A stretch of 64,000 nucleotides of DNA from Saprospiraceae bacterium UBA7687 (GTDB lineage Bacteria > Bacteroidota > Bacteroidia > Chitinophagales > Saprospiraceae). This document shows, piece by piece, positions 10,360 through 18,416 of the stretch. Made by a program: the position numbers and the translations under genes. The notes beneath the pieces were generated by a model that worked only from the letters and a program-made list of their open reading frames with translations, was not told where the DNA came from and ran no database searches. Where the stretch lies: assembly GCA_002482845.1 (NCBI GenBank), contig DLGT01000096.1:62001-126000 (forward strand), written 5' to 3'. Position 1 is the stretch's first letter. Each line of letters begins with the position of its first letter.

Positions 10360-10405
10360 CAAAGATATGGGGTAGGAGGTTGTGGTTTTTCACCCAAAAG
10401 TAGTA
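10360..10405 (-). promoter_or_regulatory. Promoter with -7 box and shared operator (copy 5), T9SS LRR gene
   Basis: On the minus strand the site TACTACTTTTGGGTGA (10405 down to 10390) is centred 30.5 bp before the T of TATCTTTG (10367 down to 10360). The promoter-proximal half GGGTGA fits RGRTGA; the distal half TACTAC is degenerate. The spacing equals that of the copies at 23803, 29274, 29318, 37065 and 38303. Confidence 0.6.
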
Positions 10406-10542
10406 GATTTTTGATGGAATGGGATATTTTATAAGGAATGGAATGTTTAATTTTTACGTTACTTTTATAATTATTGACACATTATTATAGCTTACATATT
10501 AATAGTTGCTTATAGCAAAATACTAATCAACGTATTACACCT

Positions 10543-11142
10543 TTATAATACTAAAGTTTGGCCGCCAAGATATTCCCAAAACTCAAAATCTTGATTCTCG
10601 ATTTCTGGGTGACTCATTTTAAAACCGTCACGGAATATTGTTGGGAGTCTATTGAAAGCTGTCACTGCATTAATTAATGGTGGAGAGCTAGTTTGTTTAT
10701 TAAAATAACAACACTTTTTTACAACCTTACTATTTACTAAGGTTAAAATTTGATGAACAGTAGTAAGCAAAGTTAAGGACTCCAAAAGTTGTTTTTTAGC
10801 TTTTTTTCTGTGATGTTTAATGTTTGGACTGTCCTTAATTTCTCCAAGAATAAAATTCTTAACATCGTCACAAACTATGAGATCGCATCTCTTTTTGCCA
10901 TTTTGAAAGTGATACGGTAAACTAGTTATAAATTTGTCATAATTGGCTATTGTAACATTCAATGCATTTGGATTAGAAAAGCAAGCCATGCCTTGTCCAA
11001 CAGTAGTGTGAATTGTAATTTCTCTGGCGATTGTATCCTCTATTTCAAAATATCTCTCATCTGTTTGAATTACCAAATTTGGTTCTGTACAAACAGAAAG
11101 ACCAAAATGAGCTGTAAAATCATTTCTCAGTAAGTCTTCCAT
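10543..11142 (-). CDS. Putative PD-(D/E)xK nuclease-like partner of the adjacent ATPase
   Basis: 199 residues, no signal peptide or membrane segment. I do not recognise a named family. Residues 85-104 (RCDLIVCDDVKNFILGEIKD) fit the core of a PD-(D/E)xK nuclease fold: Asp87 at the end of one strand and Glu101-x-Lys103 in the next. The ATG lies inside the last 23 nt of the ATPase gene, so the two are probably translationally coupled and work as a pair. Pairs of an SMC-like ATPase and a nuclease are typical of phage-defence modules such as Septu-type systems, but this protein lacks an HNH motif and is not Septu. The function is inferred from motif and context only. Confidence 0.5.
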   Translation of the reverse strand: MEDLLRNDFTAHFGLSVCTEPNLVIQTDERYFEIEDTIAREITIHTTVGQGMACFSNPNALNVTIANYDKFITSLPYHFQNGKKRCDLIVCDDVKNFILGEIKDSPNIKHHRKKAKKQLLESLTLLTTVHQILTLVNSKVVKKCCYFNKQTSSPPLINAVTAFNRLPTIFRDGFKMSHPEIENQDFEFWEYLGGQTLVL

Positions 11143-12298
11143 CTTTGTCCAATTGATTGTATTTGTCGTAAATGTTGTTTATAGTGTCTGATAAAGAATT
11201 AGTGTTTATAATCCTTTGATTTCTAACAATCAAATCTTCGATTTTCCCTTCTTCTACTTGATAAACTGCCAGCTTGTCAAATTCAACTTTAGCACTGTCT
11301 ATTAATTGGTTTGTGTCATGTGCTTTTATCAGCAGGTTAAGGTGATTAATAATATAAGGGCTGTGTGTAGAAAATATTAAATCTATACTATTAGAATTAG
11401 TAATAAAACATTTGGATATTAAATCACTAATCAATTCACATTGGGCATCAGGGAATAGACTGAGTTCTGGTTCTTCAATATGAATAAACAATTTTTTCTT
11501 GATGTCTCCAAGGTTTTTTACAGGCTTGAAATCTGTTAAATTGTCTGTTTTAAAAAGGAATTTAACCAATGATTCATTAAATGCTCTCTCAAAGTCGAAG
11601 TGCTTTGAAAAGTGATCTGCAATTAACGTTATTGGTATTGCATTCTGAGTACCGGATGAACTATTTTTTAGGGTTAGTTCATATTCTTTGTTAGGTGCAT
11701 GAACAAAATACTTTTTGTTTGACTGATTTTTTTTAATAGATAATTTTAGTTTCAAATAATTAATATCTAGTTCTTTTAAGTTTTCAGTGGCTAAATCAAA
11801 GTCATTATAAACTTCATGAAAATAAAATCCTAAATATGCTCCAGTTAAAGATGCCCCTCTTTCAGCCCATAACGGAATTATGTTTCTTGTTTCTGAAATG
11901 AAACTGAGTTTATTATAATATAAATCTTGAATCTGGACCAGATCTTTGTCACCAGTACCTGTTAGTTTATTTTTTGCAAAATGAAGTATATATATTCTGT
12001 TATCGGAAAACTCAACTTTGTAAGTGATTTCTGGATTATTTTTTAAATATTCTTCAAATCCACAATTCTTGAAATATGTATTCATTCTAAAACGAAAAGG
12101 ACTTTTTGAGACTTTACTCCTTTTGAGATAAGATCGAATATTGTGCATTTTGTAAAGCCATCTAAAAAGTGCAATCGTCTTCATAAGAGTACTTTTGCCA
12201 CTTCCTGATTCGCCAATCAGAACGGTTAATGGTTTGATATCATCAATAAAAATATCCTTAATAGGACCTAAATTCTTAATATGAATTGATTCTTTCAT
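11120..12298 (-). CDS. AAA/SMC-like ATPase (AAA_15/AAA_21 type), probable defence module
   Basis: 392 residues. Walker A is at 29-37 (GESGSGKST), an ABC-signature-like segment (KNSSSGTQNAIP) is in the middle, Walker B is LFIHIEEPELSLFPDAQ, and the H-loop is DLIFSTHSPYIINHL. This order is that of the RecF/OLD-like overcoming-lysogenization ATPases. There is no TOPRIM domain, so any nuclease activity would come from the downstream partner, whose start overlaps this gene by 23 nt. It stands first in a minus-strand accessory island. Likely role: ATP-driven sensor or regulator of the partner, as in known two-gene anti-phage systems; inference only. Confidence 0.75.
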   Translation of the reverse strand: MKESIHIKNLGPIKDIFIDDIKPLTVLIGESGSGKSTLMKTIALFRWLYKMHNIRSYLKRSKVSKSPFRFRMNTYFKNCGFEEYLKNNPEITYKVEFSDNRIYILHFAKNKLTGTGDKDLVQIQDLYYNKLSFISETRNIIPLWAERGASLTGAYLGFYFHEVYNDFDLATENLKELDINYLKLKLSIKKNQSNKKYFVHAPNKEYELTLKNSSSGTQNAIPITLIADHFSKHFDFERAFNESLVKFLFKTDNLTDFKPVKNLGDIKKKLFIHIEEPELSLFPDAQCELISDLISKCFITNSNSIDLIFSTHSPYIINHLNLLIKAHDTNQLIDSAKVEFDKLAVYQVEEGKIEDLIVRNQRIINTNSLSDTINNIYDKYNQLDKDGRLTEK

Positions 12299-12375
12299 TT
12301 CCTTTTGAATTAGCAGGATGTTCTATTTACGGTGGTGTCTTTAAAGTAAGACACCTTTTTTACCTATTCCAACAG

Positions 12376-12465
12376 CAAATCTACAACACATTCCCATTTT
12401 TCCAATTTCTTATTGAACAAAGTTTTTACAACCCATCATTTTCTAGTTATCTGCGATGGCAATGG
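12376..12465 (-). repeat. Island repeat, copy A
   Basis: The invariant 26-bp core is at 12376-12401. Weaker similarity continues to 12465 and is closest to copy B. On the minus strand it encodes a peptide ending KKLEKWECVVDLLLE then stop, preceded by a TGA, so it is a fragment. It lies just after the 12549-13421 gene on the gene strand. Confidence 0.85.
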
Positions 12466-12548
12466 TCACCAAATCTCAGTATAAACAGTAGTCTTGTTGA
12501 TGGTTCTTCATGATCGTATTATGACTTATAATACCGACATGTCTTCAT

Positions 12549-13421
12549 TCATTCGAGCACCTTCTTTATTGTATTGCCGAAAATAAACTTAATGATTACA
12601 TTTTGATCTTCAAAAGATATTGATTTTACCGTTCCTAGTGGATAACCGTTTAATATATTCTCAAATTCTTTTAATTCAGTTGATCGATCTTTTATCTTGT
12701 AAGTCAATAAATATCTTCCATCAACAGAGTTTTTTGTTTTAAAAACGTAGTCAATTTGTTGACCTGGTTCAAGATTTAGGAATATACTTTCTTCATTTGA
12801 GTATGAGAGTTTTAAAGATATAGAATCTATATTATAAGCTGTGTTATTGGTCATTTGGAATATATTTTCTTTTTCATATTTATAAGACATGACTCCTTCG
12901 TTTATTCTCCAAGGTTTTTCCATTCTAAAATAAACACCATCTTTTCTTGCAACTAGGATATCTTTCATGTTTGAATCGCCAAACTTCAGTTTATCTTGTA
13001 ATATTATGAAGGAATCTTTGAGTTCATACTTTCCATATGAGATTCCTCCTCCAAGAAGATGTTGATTAAATGCTCGAAAAGTTCCGTTCTTCCTAAAATC
13101 TACATCAACACCTTCTTCCCAATAAAATGATGTTGAAAATAATATTGGCGACAAATTTTGTAATTTATCAATGACATAAACAATTACAAAAGTGAAAATC
13201 ATTACTATGATCCATATCTTAAAGCTATTGAGAGGTTTATGAAGAAATCGAAGTTTGATGTTGGCTGGGATAAGAATGGTTATAGCGCTGCTAAACAAAA
13301 ATATAACAAATAGGAATATCGAAGTTATTTCAATAAATCCAAGTGAGATGTAATCATAAAAAGCGAAACCTCCACTTAACACGCTGAGTAATAAAAAAAA
13401 TATTCTTATATATGGTTTCAT
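12549..13421 (-). CDS. Membrane protein with C-terminal soluble domain, unknown function
   Basis: 290 residues. Three hydrophobic segments lie in the first 90 residues (about 7-25, 30-52 and 66-88), followed by about 200 residues of mostly beta-rich sequence starting SPILFSTSFYWEEGVDVDFR. I do not recognise a family. It is one of five unrelated single genes of the island, each followed by the same repeat; here copy A is downstream and copy B upstream. No promoter box was recognised. Confidence 0.65.
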   Translation of the reverse strand: MKPYIRIFFLLLSVLSGGFAFYDYISLGFIEITSIFLFVIFLFSSAITILIPANIKLRFLHKPLNSFKIWIIVMIFTFVIVYVIDKLQNLSPILFSTSFYWEEGVDVDFRKNGTFRAFNQHLLGGGISYGKYELKDSFIILQDKLKFGDSNMKDILVARKDGVYFRMEKPWRINEGVMSYKYEKENIFQMTNNTAYNIDSISLKLSYSNEESIFLNLEPGQQIDYVFKTKNSVDGRYLLTYKIKDRSTELKEFENILNGYPLGTVKSISFEDQNVIIKFIFGNTIKKVLE

Positions 13422-13442
13422 CTATTTCTTTTATTCAGGAAT

Positions 13443-13545
13443 CAAATCTACAACACATTCCCATTTTTTCAATTTCTTAGCAATTAAACTTACAAAAATT
13501 CATCATTTTCTCAATATCGGCTTATGTTAAAGATGATGGCAATTG
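13443..13545 (-). repeat. Island repeat, copy B
   Basis: Core at 13443-13468, identical to the other four over 26 bp. Similarity to copy A extends to 13545 (shared gatggcaat stretch). The minus-strand reading ends KKLKKWECVVDLIPE then stop. Confidence 0.85.
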
Positions 13546-13572
13546 GATTTCCAGCCTATTTTAATTATTCAT

Positions 13573-14235
13573 TTATAATTCTATTTTACGGTTCTGGTAT
13601 GCGCTAAAGATTAGGGTTACAAAATAAATAATTTGGCTAGTCAAAAGCAAAATTGCAACTATCGAAATGGCAGCATTTATATAACCATATTCGATAAAAG
13701 GATCAAATATGCCAAAACTATAATAACGTCTTGGAGACATTGAAATTGCACTAATCTGCATCAAGATTATTAGGACTAATGTTCCGAAGAATGTTAGCCA
13801 AAAATGAATTTCGCTTAGTTTCTTATTCAGGTTTCTTTTTATGAGTTTCGGAGTTATGTAATATATTATTGCCCAGAATCCCATGAATAATGCCGTTAGC
13901 ATAAGTGTAAGATAGTGCCCTATCACAAAATATGTGTCGTGAAGTTGTATATATACTAAAATGTTTTCCAAAAAAAGAGCTTCAACGATACTAAATATGA
14001 GTATAGTTAATGCACTTAAACCGAATAGGTTTGTAATTAAATTCGTGCTAGATTTTAAATATTTAATTTCAAACCTACTGGAAAAATTTATACAGGCAAC
14101 AAGCATTAATTGTCCTGTTACAATTAAGTAAAGCAGTGGAAAAAATTGATTTACTGCTGATATATACGTTGATCCTATGCAAACAATCGATACTAATATT
14201 ATTGATGTTAAAAGTATTGTAAACCTATATTTCAT
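13573..14235 (-). CDS. Truncated cytochrome c oxidase subunit I-like membrane protein, lacking a heme ligand
   Basis: 220 residues with about six membrane helices. The C-terminal half matches the last helices of heme-copper oxidase subunit I: HDTYFVIGHY (99-108), IHFWLTFFG (143-151) and SPRRYY (167-172). In true subunit I the first motif continues with His-x-His, ligands of the two hemes; here His107 is kept but the second position is Leu109. The N-terminal half with the copper ligands is absent, since the protein is less than half the usual length. It is therefore probably not a catalytic oxidase; a paralogue with an assembly, sensing or structural role is possible. It sits alone in the repeat array, between copies B and C, far from other respiratory genes. 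Confidence 0.65.
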   Translation of the reverse strand: MKYRFTILLTSIILVSIVCIGSTYISAVNQFFPLLYLIVTGQLMLVACINFSSRFEIKYLKSSTNLITNLFGLSALTILIFSIVEALFLENILVYIQLHDTYFVIGHYLTLMLTALFMGFWAIIYYITPKLIKRNLNKKLSEIHFWLTFFGTLVLIILMQISAISMSPRRYYSFGIFDPFIEYGYINAAISIVAILLLTSQIIYFVTLIFSAYQNRKIEL

Positions 14236-14293
14236 TAAGCCAAGTCTTTAAATTAATTTGAATTTTAATGCTTGAATCCAACTTTCTTCTTTT

Positions 14294-14404
14294 CTATATC
14301 AAATCTACAACACATTCCCATTTTTCCAATTTCTTAACATATAAAGTTTTTACAACCCATCTTTTTCCTGCTATCAACTTCACTAGGTGGAGCCATTTAT
14401 TCGA
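14294..14404 (-). pseudogene. C-terminal gene fragment within repeat copy C
   Basis: An open stretch of 36 codons with no start codon ends WVVKTLYVKKLEKWECVVDL, then I and stop. The sequence looks protein-like (NKWLHLVKLIAGKRW precedes it) and the tail is shared by the other repeats. I read it as the 3' remnant of an older gene left beside the inserted gene. Confidence 0.35.
14300..14361 (-). repeat. Island repeat, copy C
   Basis: Core at 14300-14325, identical to the other copies; similarity continues to about 14361 (CAACCCATC). It lies after the 14420-16000 gene on the gene strand. Confidence 0.85.
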
Positions 14405-14419
14405 TTAGTGGCATTTCTA

Positions 14420-16000
14420 TTAGTAAATAACAATTTTGATTTGAAGATGATTATGTATGTCTTTTGGGGCGTGAAGACTTATTTCGTGATTGCCTTCTAG
14501 TTTCCATACCGCGTTTATATAATAATTTGAATTCATATTAATTTCAGGTTCAATATTTGTTTTCTCAGAAATAAAGTCGATTAGATAATCATACTTATTT
14601 TTGAATTGAATCATCTCAGATTCTTTTGATCTAAATAAGTTGTTAAATCCATGAACTGTTTTGTATGGTTCAGTTTCTGATAATGTAAAAATTATTGATT
14701 TGACTTGACCATTTGCTTTATCATAATGATACTGAACAACTTGATTAATAAATGCATTTTCAATTTTGACGTAACTCTCAAATTGAGAATTTTTAGTCAC
14801 CTTGCCCTTTGGGTGCAATCCGTGTAAAGGACCATAACTATTCTCATTTAATTTTATTCCGCCACTTTTTGCTTCAAAAGATTTAACATCTTCATATAGT
14901 ACTATTCTGTTAAAAATATCAACATTCTCCCAATATGACTTAAAAAGATCCTTGTTAAAGTGTCTCAGAGAGTCTTGATTATGACTTAATTCAAAAATGT
15001 TTATTACACTATCTTTTAGTTCAATGAATCCGTAATTATTCTCATCTCGGAAATAATGATGAAATCTATAATTGTTATAATTGCTATTACCCCTATATGA
15101 ATGATTGGGTTCTTGTATATTAATATTAGTAGCTAATTGGGCCAATGAAATTACACCTGAGTCTCTAACAAAACCTACTTTAGTTATCGAGTCTGTTGAA
15201 TAAAGCTGTTGTAGCTGCTCATTCCAAACCCATGAAGATTCTATTTTTAATTTTCTTTTTGATCCGAATTCTACATCAAGATCACTGATCGATTCATTAT
15301 ACAAGTATTTCAATTTTATGTCAGCAGAATCTGATAATGAATTGTTTCTCTTTGTAAAATAGCAAGCATTGCTACATTTTTTGAGTGATGTAGGTGACTC
15401 TATTTCAATTATTTTGCCATCAGAGCTAAGATAATACTTTTCGTCAATTTTATTTATTTGTTTTCCATCTTCTCTAATTAGGTACTCATCTTTGTTTTTT
15501 ATGTCAAATAACCATGTATATTCTCCCCATTCACCATGATCTTGATATGCAATTAAGTAAGCCTTATCTTTATAAACAACATCATTACAACTAGATTTCT
15601 TTAACCATTTATTTGATTCTGGTTTATAAATATAGCAAGATTTTTCGTGATAATCAAGTAAATGAATCTTTTGGTCTTTCTCGTAAAAATCAAAATACAT
15701 TGCATCTTTCATTTCTTGAGGCAAATCAAGCCATTTGATTTCTTTTGTTTTTACATTAATGGAGACAAAGTGTTTAGTTTCTTTTTTATATGAATACAAA
15801 CTCATTTCTTCAAAAATACAATATATAGTTTCATTTATTTTAAATGCATGAGTTAAGTAAAATCTATTTCCTGGGATTGCAACATCTTTTACATCCATGA
15901 AAATCGTATCCCTATTAACTGAAATATTTTGACAGAATATGGGTTTCGATAAAAAAATACAGCTTACAATGCACAAGAATATAAAATTCACAGGCTTCAT
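14420..16000 (-). CDS. Exported protein of unknown function
   Basis: 526 residues with a clear signal peptide (MKPVNFIFLCIVSCIFLSKPIFCQ). The mature protein has no sorting domain and no family I recognise. Repeated short beta motifs in the first 250 residues (for example HFVSINVKTKEIKWLDLP and CYIYKPESNKWLKK) resemble Kelch-like or propeller blades reporting values, but the match is weak. It is a single-gene unit in the island, with repeat copy C after it and copy D before it. Lysine, aspartate and serine are frequent and there are few cysteines. Confidence 0.65.
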   Translation of the reverse strand: MKPVNFIFLCIVSCIFLSKPIFCQNISVNRDTIFMDVKDVAIPGNRFYLTHAFKINETIYCIFEEMSLYSYKKETKHFVSINVKTKEIKWLDLPQEMKDAMYFDFYEKDQKIHLLDYHEKSCYIYKPESNKWLKKSSCNDVVYKDKAYLIAYQDHGEWGEYTWLFDIKNKDEYLIREDGKQINKIDEKYYLSSDGKIIEIESPTSLKKCSNACYFTKRNNSLSDSADIKLKYLYNESISDLDVEFGSKRKLKIESSWVWNEQLQQLYSTDSITKVGFVRDSGVISLAQLATNINIQEPNHSYRGNSNYNNYRFHHYFRDENNYGFIELKDSVINIFELSHNQDSLRHFNKDLFKSYWENVDIFNRIVLYEDVKSFEAKSGGIKLNENSYGPLHGLHPKGKVTKNSQFESYVKIENAFINQVVQYHYDKANGQVKSIIFTLSETEPYKTVHGFNNLFRSKESEMIQFKNKYDYLIDFISEKTNIEPEINMNSNYYINAVWKLEGNHEISLHAPKDIHNHLQIKIVIY

Positions 16001-16055
16001 AAAAAAATGTTTTTAATTTTAGCAGATTATTGAGTTGCCAACAACTTGCTTATCC

Positions 16056-16163
16056 CTACAACAAATCTACAACACATTCCCATTTTTCCAATTTATCAGC
16101 AAATAAACTTTTTTTAATCCATCTTTCCCTATCTATCAGCATGGAAAATGGAGTATTGTACAT
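16056..16163 (-). pseudogene. 35-residue ORF or gene remnant spanning repeat copy D
   Basis: An ATG-initiated ORF (MYNTPFSMLIDRERWIKKSL, then FADKLEKWECVVDLL) covers copy D. It shares the KLEKWECVVDL tail with the other copies. It could be a very small gene, but the comparison with copies A-C and E suggests a truncated remnant. Confidence 0.3.
16062..16123 (-). repeat. Island repeat, copy D
   Basis: Core at 16062-16087; similarity extends to about 16123. It lies after the GNAT gene on the gene strand. Confidence 0.85.
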
Positions 16164-16196
16164 GACTAACGTTTTTGGCTTTTCACCCTAAATATC

Positions 16197-16655
16197 TTAG
16201 TCAATACCTATTTCTTTGTAAACGTTTTTATTGTGAAGTTCCATCCATTTGCTAGGGTCCACAATATCTGTCCACCCATATTTGCGATATAACTCGTGTG
16301 CATCTCCTGTAAGTAAAATCCAACGCCTAAGTCCTTGTAGACTAGGACAGTCCATAATGGTACTTATCAGCCATTTAGACAATCCTTTGCCCCTGTATGC
16401 TTCTAAAATGTACACATCACCTAAATAGGCTATGGTTGAATAGTCGGTGATTATTCTTGCAAATCCTATTTGTTTTTTGTCTTCATAAACGCCAAAGCAT
16501 AATGAGTTTTGAATGGAAGTAAGCATCTTTTCTTTTGGTATATTTATGCACCAATAAGCTTTAGTAGATAAGAATTTGTGTATGGCATCAACGTCTAATT
16601 TCGACTTTTCTGTCGAAATGCAAAACGCTTCTTTATATATGTTTATTACTGTCAT
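16197..16655 (-). CDS. GNAT family N-acetyltransferase
   Basis: 152 residues, about the size of a single GNAT domain. The acetyl-CoA binding motif is YILEAYRGKGLSKWLI, preceded by the substrate-side strand IGFARIITDY, and followed by LLTGDAHELYRKYGW, a typical C-terminal GNAT element. The enzyme transfers acetyl from acetyl-CoA to an amine; the substrate is unknown. It is the fourth single-gene unit of the array, with repeat copy D downstream. GNAT genes are frequent cargo of mobile cassettes, in line with the island's composition. Confidence 0.85.
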   Translation of the reverse strand: MTVINIYKEAFCISTEKSKLDVDAIHKFLSTKAYWCINIPKEKMLTSIQNSLCFGVYEDKKQIGFARIITDYSTIAYLGDVYILEAYRGKGLSKWLISTIMDCPSLQGLRRWILLTGDAHELYRKYGWTDIVDPSKWMELHNKNVYKEIGID

Positions 16656-17005
16656 CTTTTCTGATTGTTATGTTGTGTCGTCATATTGCCTAACTACTTA
16701 CTCGGAGCGCATACGATGTGGAGACTAGGAAAATTGTAAGTTCTGCACATTGTATATGCTTTACATGGCAAATGTAGTATTAAAATGAAAGTTGTACAAC
16801 TTGTTATAAAACAAGTTATCTGGAGAGTGAAACCGCATAGGATTAAACTATCCGACGTGGTGACAGTCATGTTCCAAAATTCATCTGCGGCGTATTTAGC
16901 TCGTCCGCTTGTGGCGGATTCAACTAAGTATCAAAGCTTCTGTTGCACACACCATAGTCAGCCCCACCTTAGCTAACTAAACATAGTTAATAGCATCTAG
17001 TGTTA
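16656..17005. other. 350-bp gap between island genes, no gene seen
   Basis: No convincing coding frame. It holds a small hairpin (TCCGCTTGTGGCGGA near 16905) and a GCCTAAC heptamer at 16688-16694 that reads GTTAGGC on the gene strand. It lacks the island repeat, so this gene junction is the only one in the array without one. Confidence 0.4.
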
Positions 17006-17482
17006 TCATTTAACTTTTATGGGAATCCATAATTCTTCTTCTGAATTTGGATCGTTCATTTTGTATTTTTCGCCCAACACTTCAAAATGCGGTCTGCTGT
17101 CCAAAACATAGTTTGAAGTAGGTAACCAAGATCCAAAAATATATTGGAAGATCGAAGTGTCTGTGTTTAAACCCTTGTAATCAAAAACTGCATATAGTCC
17201 GCCTTGTAAAACAAAAGTTTCCATTTCGGTCGGAACATTGTCAAAGGTAGCCACTTCAATAGTTGCCCACCGTTCAAATTCATTGGTTGGCTTGAAATCT
17301 GAAAAATGATTAGGTTTGTAAACAACCAATGAAATTAAGTCGTTTGTCAAATTGTTTGTTATTTCCTTTCGTCGTGGTGAAAAGGACCGCCAAAGTTCGC
17401 CAATTTTATAGTCGGCAAAACTCATGGTTAGTCGTCTGCCTACTAATTTTTTTTCCTTTAATGTTTCAATTCTCGGTTGCAT
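17006..17482 (-). CDS. GyrI-like/AraC effector-binding domain protein
   Basis: 158 residues made of one GyrI-like small-molecule-binding domain: the opening strand PRIETLKEKKLVGRRLTMSF, then ELWRSFSPRR, the YKP segment, the ATIEVATFDNVPTEMETFVL core, GLYAVFDYKG, and a final HFEVLGEKY with PNSEEELWIPIK. Stand-alone members bind or hydrolyse small hydrophobic ligands, or act as gyrase inhibitors; the ligand is unknown. No DNA-binding domain is attached. It is the fifth single-gene unit in the array. Repeat copy E lies upstream of it, after a degraded membrane-protein fragment. Confidence 0.8.
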   Translation of the reverse strand: MQPRIETLKEKKLVGRRLTMSFADYKIGELWRSFSPRRKEITNNLTNDLISLVVYKPNHFSDFKPTNEFERWATIEVATFDNVPTEMETFVLQGGLYAVFDYKGLNTDTSIFQYIFGSWLPTSNYVLDSRPHFEVLGEKYKMNDPNSEEELWIPIKVK

Positions 17483-17592
17483 ATTTCTACTTAAATATCT
17501 ATTTTGTCTTCCTTTTTTTTGTCTGTGATATCATATGGAATGTTGGTTTGTCACACTAACCGCTCATTCTGTTATTTCACAATAAATCTATA

Positions 17593-17650
17593 CAAATCTA
17601 CAACACATTCCCATTTTTTTAACTTTTCAGTAAATTAAGTTTTAAAATCC
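17593..17650 (-). repeat. Island repeat, copy E
   Basis: Core at 17593-17618, identical to the other copies. It ends KLKKWECVVDL and continues YRFIVK before a stop. Upstream coding similarity is broken by a frameshift. Confidence 0.85.
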
Positions 17651-17783
17651 AGTATTTTCTTCCCATAAATTTATCCGTTTCCGCATGAATCATACCCAAT
17701 AGTTTTTTAAGTAGCATAAACATCAAACCTCCCATTCCTATCAAAAATCCCGCAAGTAGGCACAAATACCTGCCAAAGCTAGT
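17619..17783 (-). pseudogene. Fragment of a small membrane-protein gene next to repeat copy E
   Basis: An open stretch of 54 codons without an early start encodes one membrane helix (YLCLLAGFLIGMGGLMFMLL), then MIHAETDKFMGRKYWILKLN and a stop caused by a frameshift relative to the conserved tail. It may be the best-preserved trace of the gene whose 3' end is repeated through the island. Confidence 0.3.
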
Positions 17784-18281
17784 CTATCAACTCAGCAGTG
17801 TCATGATAGAAAAACCCTATAAATGCCCAATTATATAACGTTCCATTTTGGAGTGCCAAATCATATATGCTGGAAACTTCGCCTTAATGTGGGGCAGGGT
17901 ATATCATTTGGTGGAAAAGCCACTGCGTTTTGCGGCTAATAGGATTTTTTGCTTGACGGATACTTACAAAAAGGATGGGCCAATATTTAGTTGTTGAAAT
18001 ATACTTACAAAAAGGATTGCCCAATATTTTGTAATTGACGGATACATGCTTTTAGCAGCAAAGAATATTGGCGCAAAATAAGTCCACGCAAGTTGGAGCG
18101 GCTTATACAGGCAAAAATATAGCTATTTTGACTTCGTTTTGAGCATATTTGGGGCAAAATTTGGGGTATTTACGGTCATTTTGTGGGTAAAATCTTTGAA
18201 TTACCCTATAACAACATTATTTTTAAACAAAAATAAAATACTTGATAGTCATACACTTCAAAATTCATAAAATACTACCAT
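17784..18281. other. Non-coding end of the island with direct repeats and a palindrome
   Basis: No gene is supported. It contains two 29-bp near-identical direct repeats at 17960-17988 and 18001-18029 (both starting ATACTTACAAAAAGGAT), the pieces TTGACGGATAC before the first and after the second, and a palindromic CACTGCGTTTTGCGG at 17923. This may mark the border of the mobile region. Confidence 0.4.
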
Positions 18282-18315
18282 AAAAAAAGCCGCTCATCTT
18301 ACGAATTACGGCCTT
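18282..18315 (-). terminator. Probable terminator of the di-heme peroxidase gene
   Basis: On the minus strand AAGGCCG pairs with CGGCTT (one bulged G) across a 16-nt loop and is followed by a T run. It lies about 100 nt after the stop. Confidence 0.5.
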
Positions 18316-18416
18316 AAAGCTATTCCGAGCTAAACGGGAAAATTGTCAAAGTTTATTTAGGTGCTGTTTGAAAAGCTTGTTTAGAAATAACTTTTAGTAT
18401 TTGGTAAAATGGGCTA

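Noticed and set aside
10340..10393. N-terminal extension of the T9SS LRR protein
   Set aside because: It would place the start upstream of the -7 box and ahead of a clear signal peptide.
12286..12513. Plus-strand ORF of 75 residues in the first island gap
   Set aside because: It runs across repeat copy A and the start of the ATPase gene; composition is not protein-like.
16056..17560. Integron cassette array with attC sites
   Set aside because: Only one heptamer (GTTAGGC at 16688-16694, minus strand) fits the attC core GTTRRRY; other junctions give GTTAGTC or GTTAGTG. The common element is an asymmetric 26-bp core without attC-type folding, and no integrase gene is in the window.
12376..17618. 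CRISPR array
   Set aside because: The repeat copies are 0.9-1.8 kb apart with whole genes between them, and no cas genes are present.
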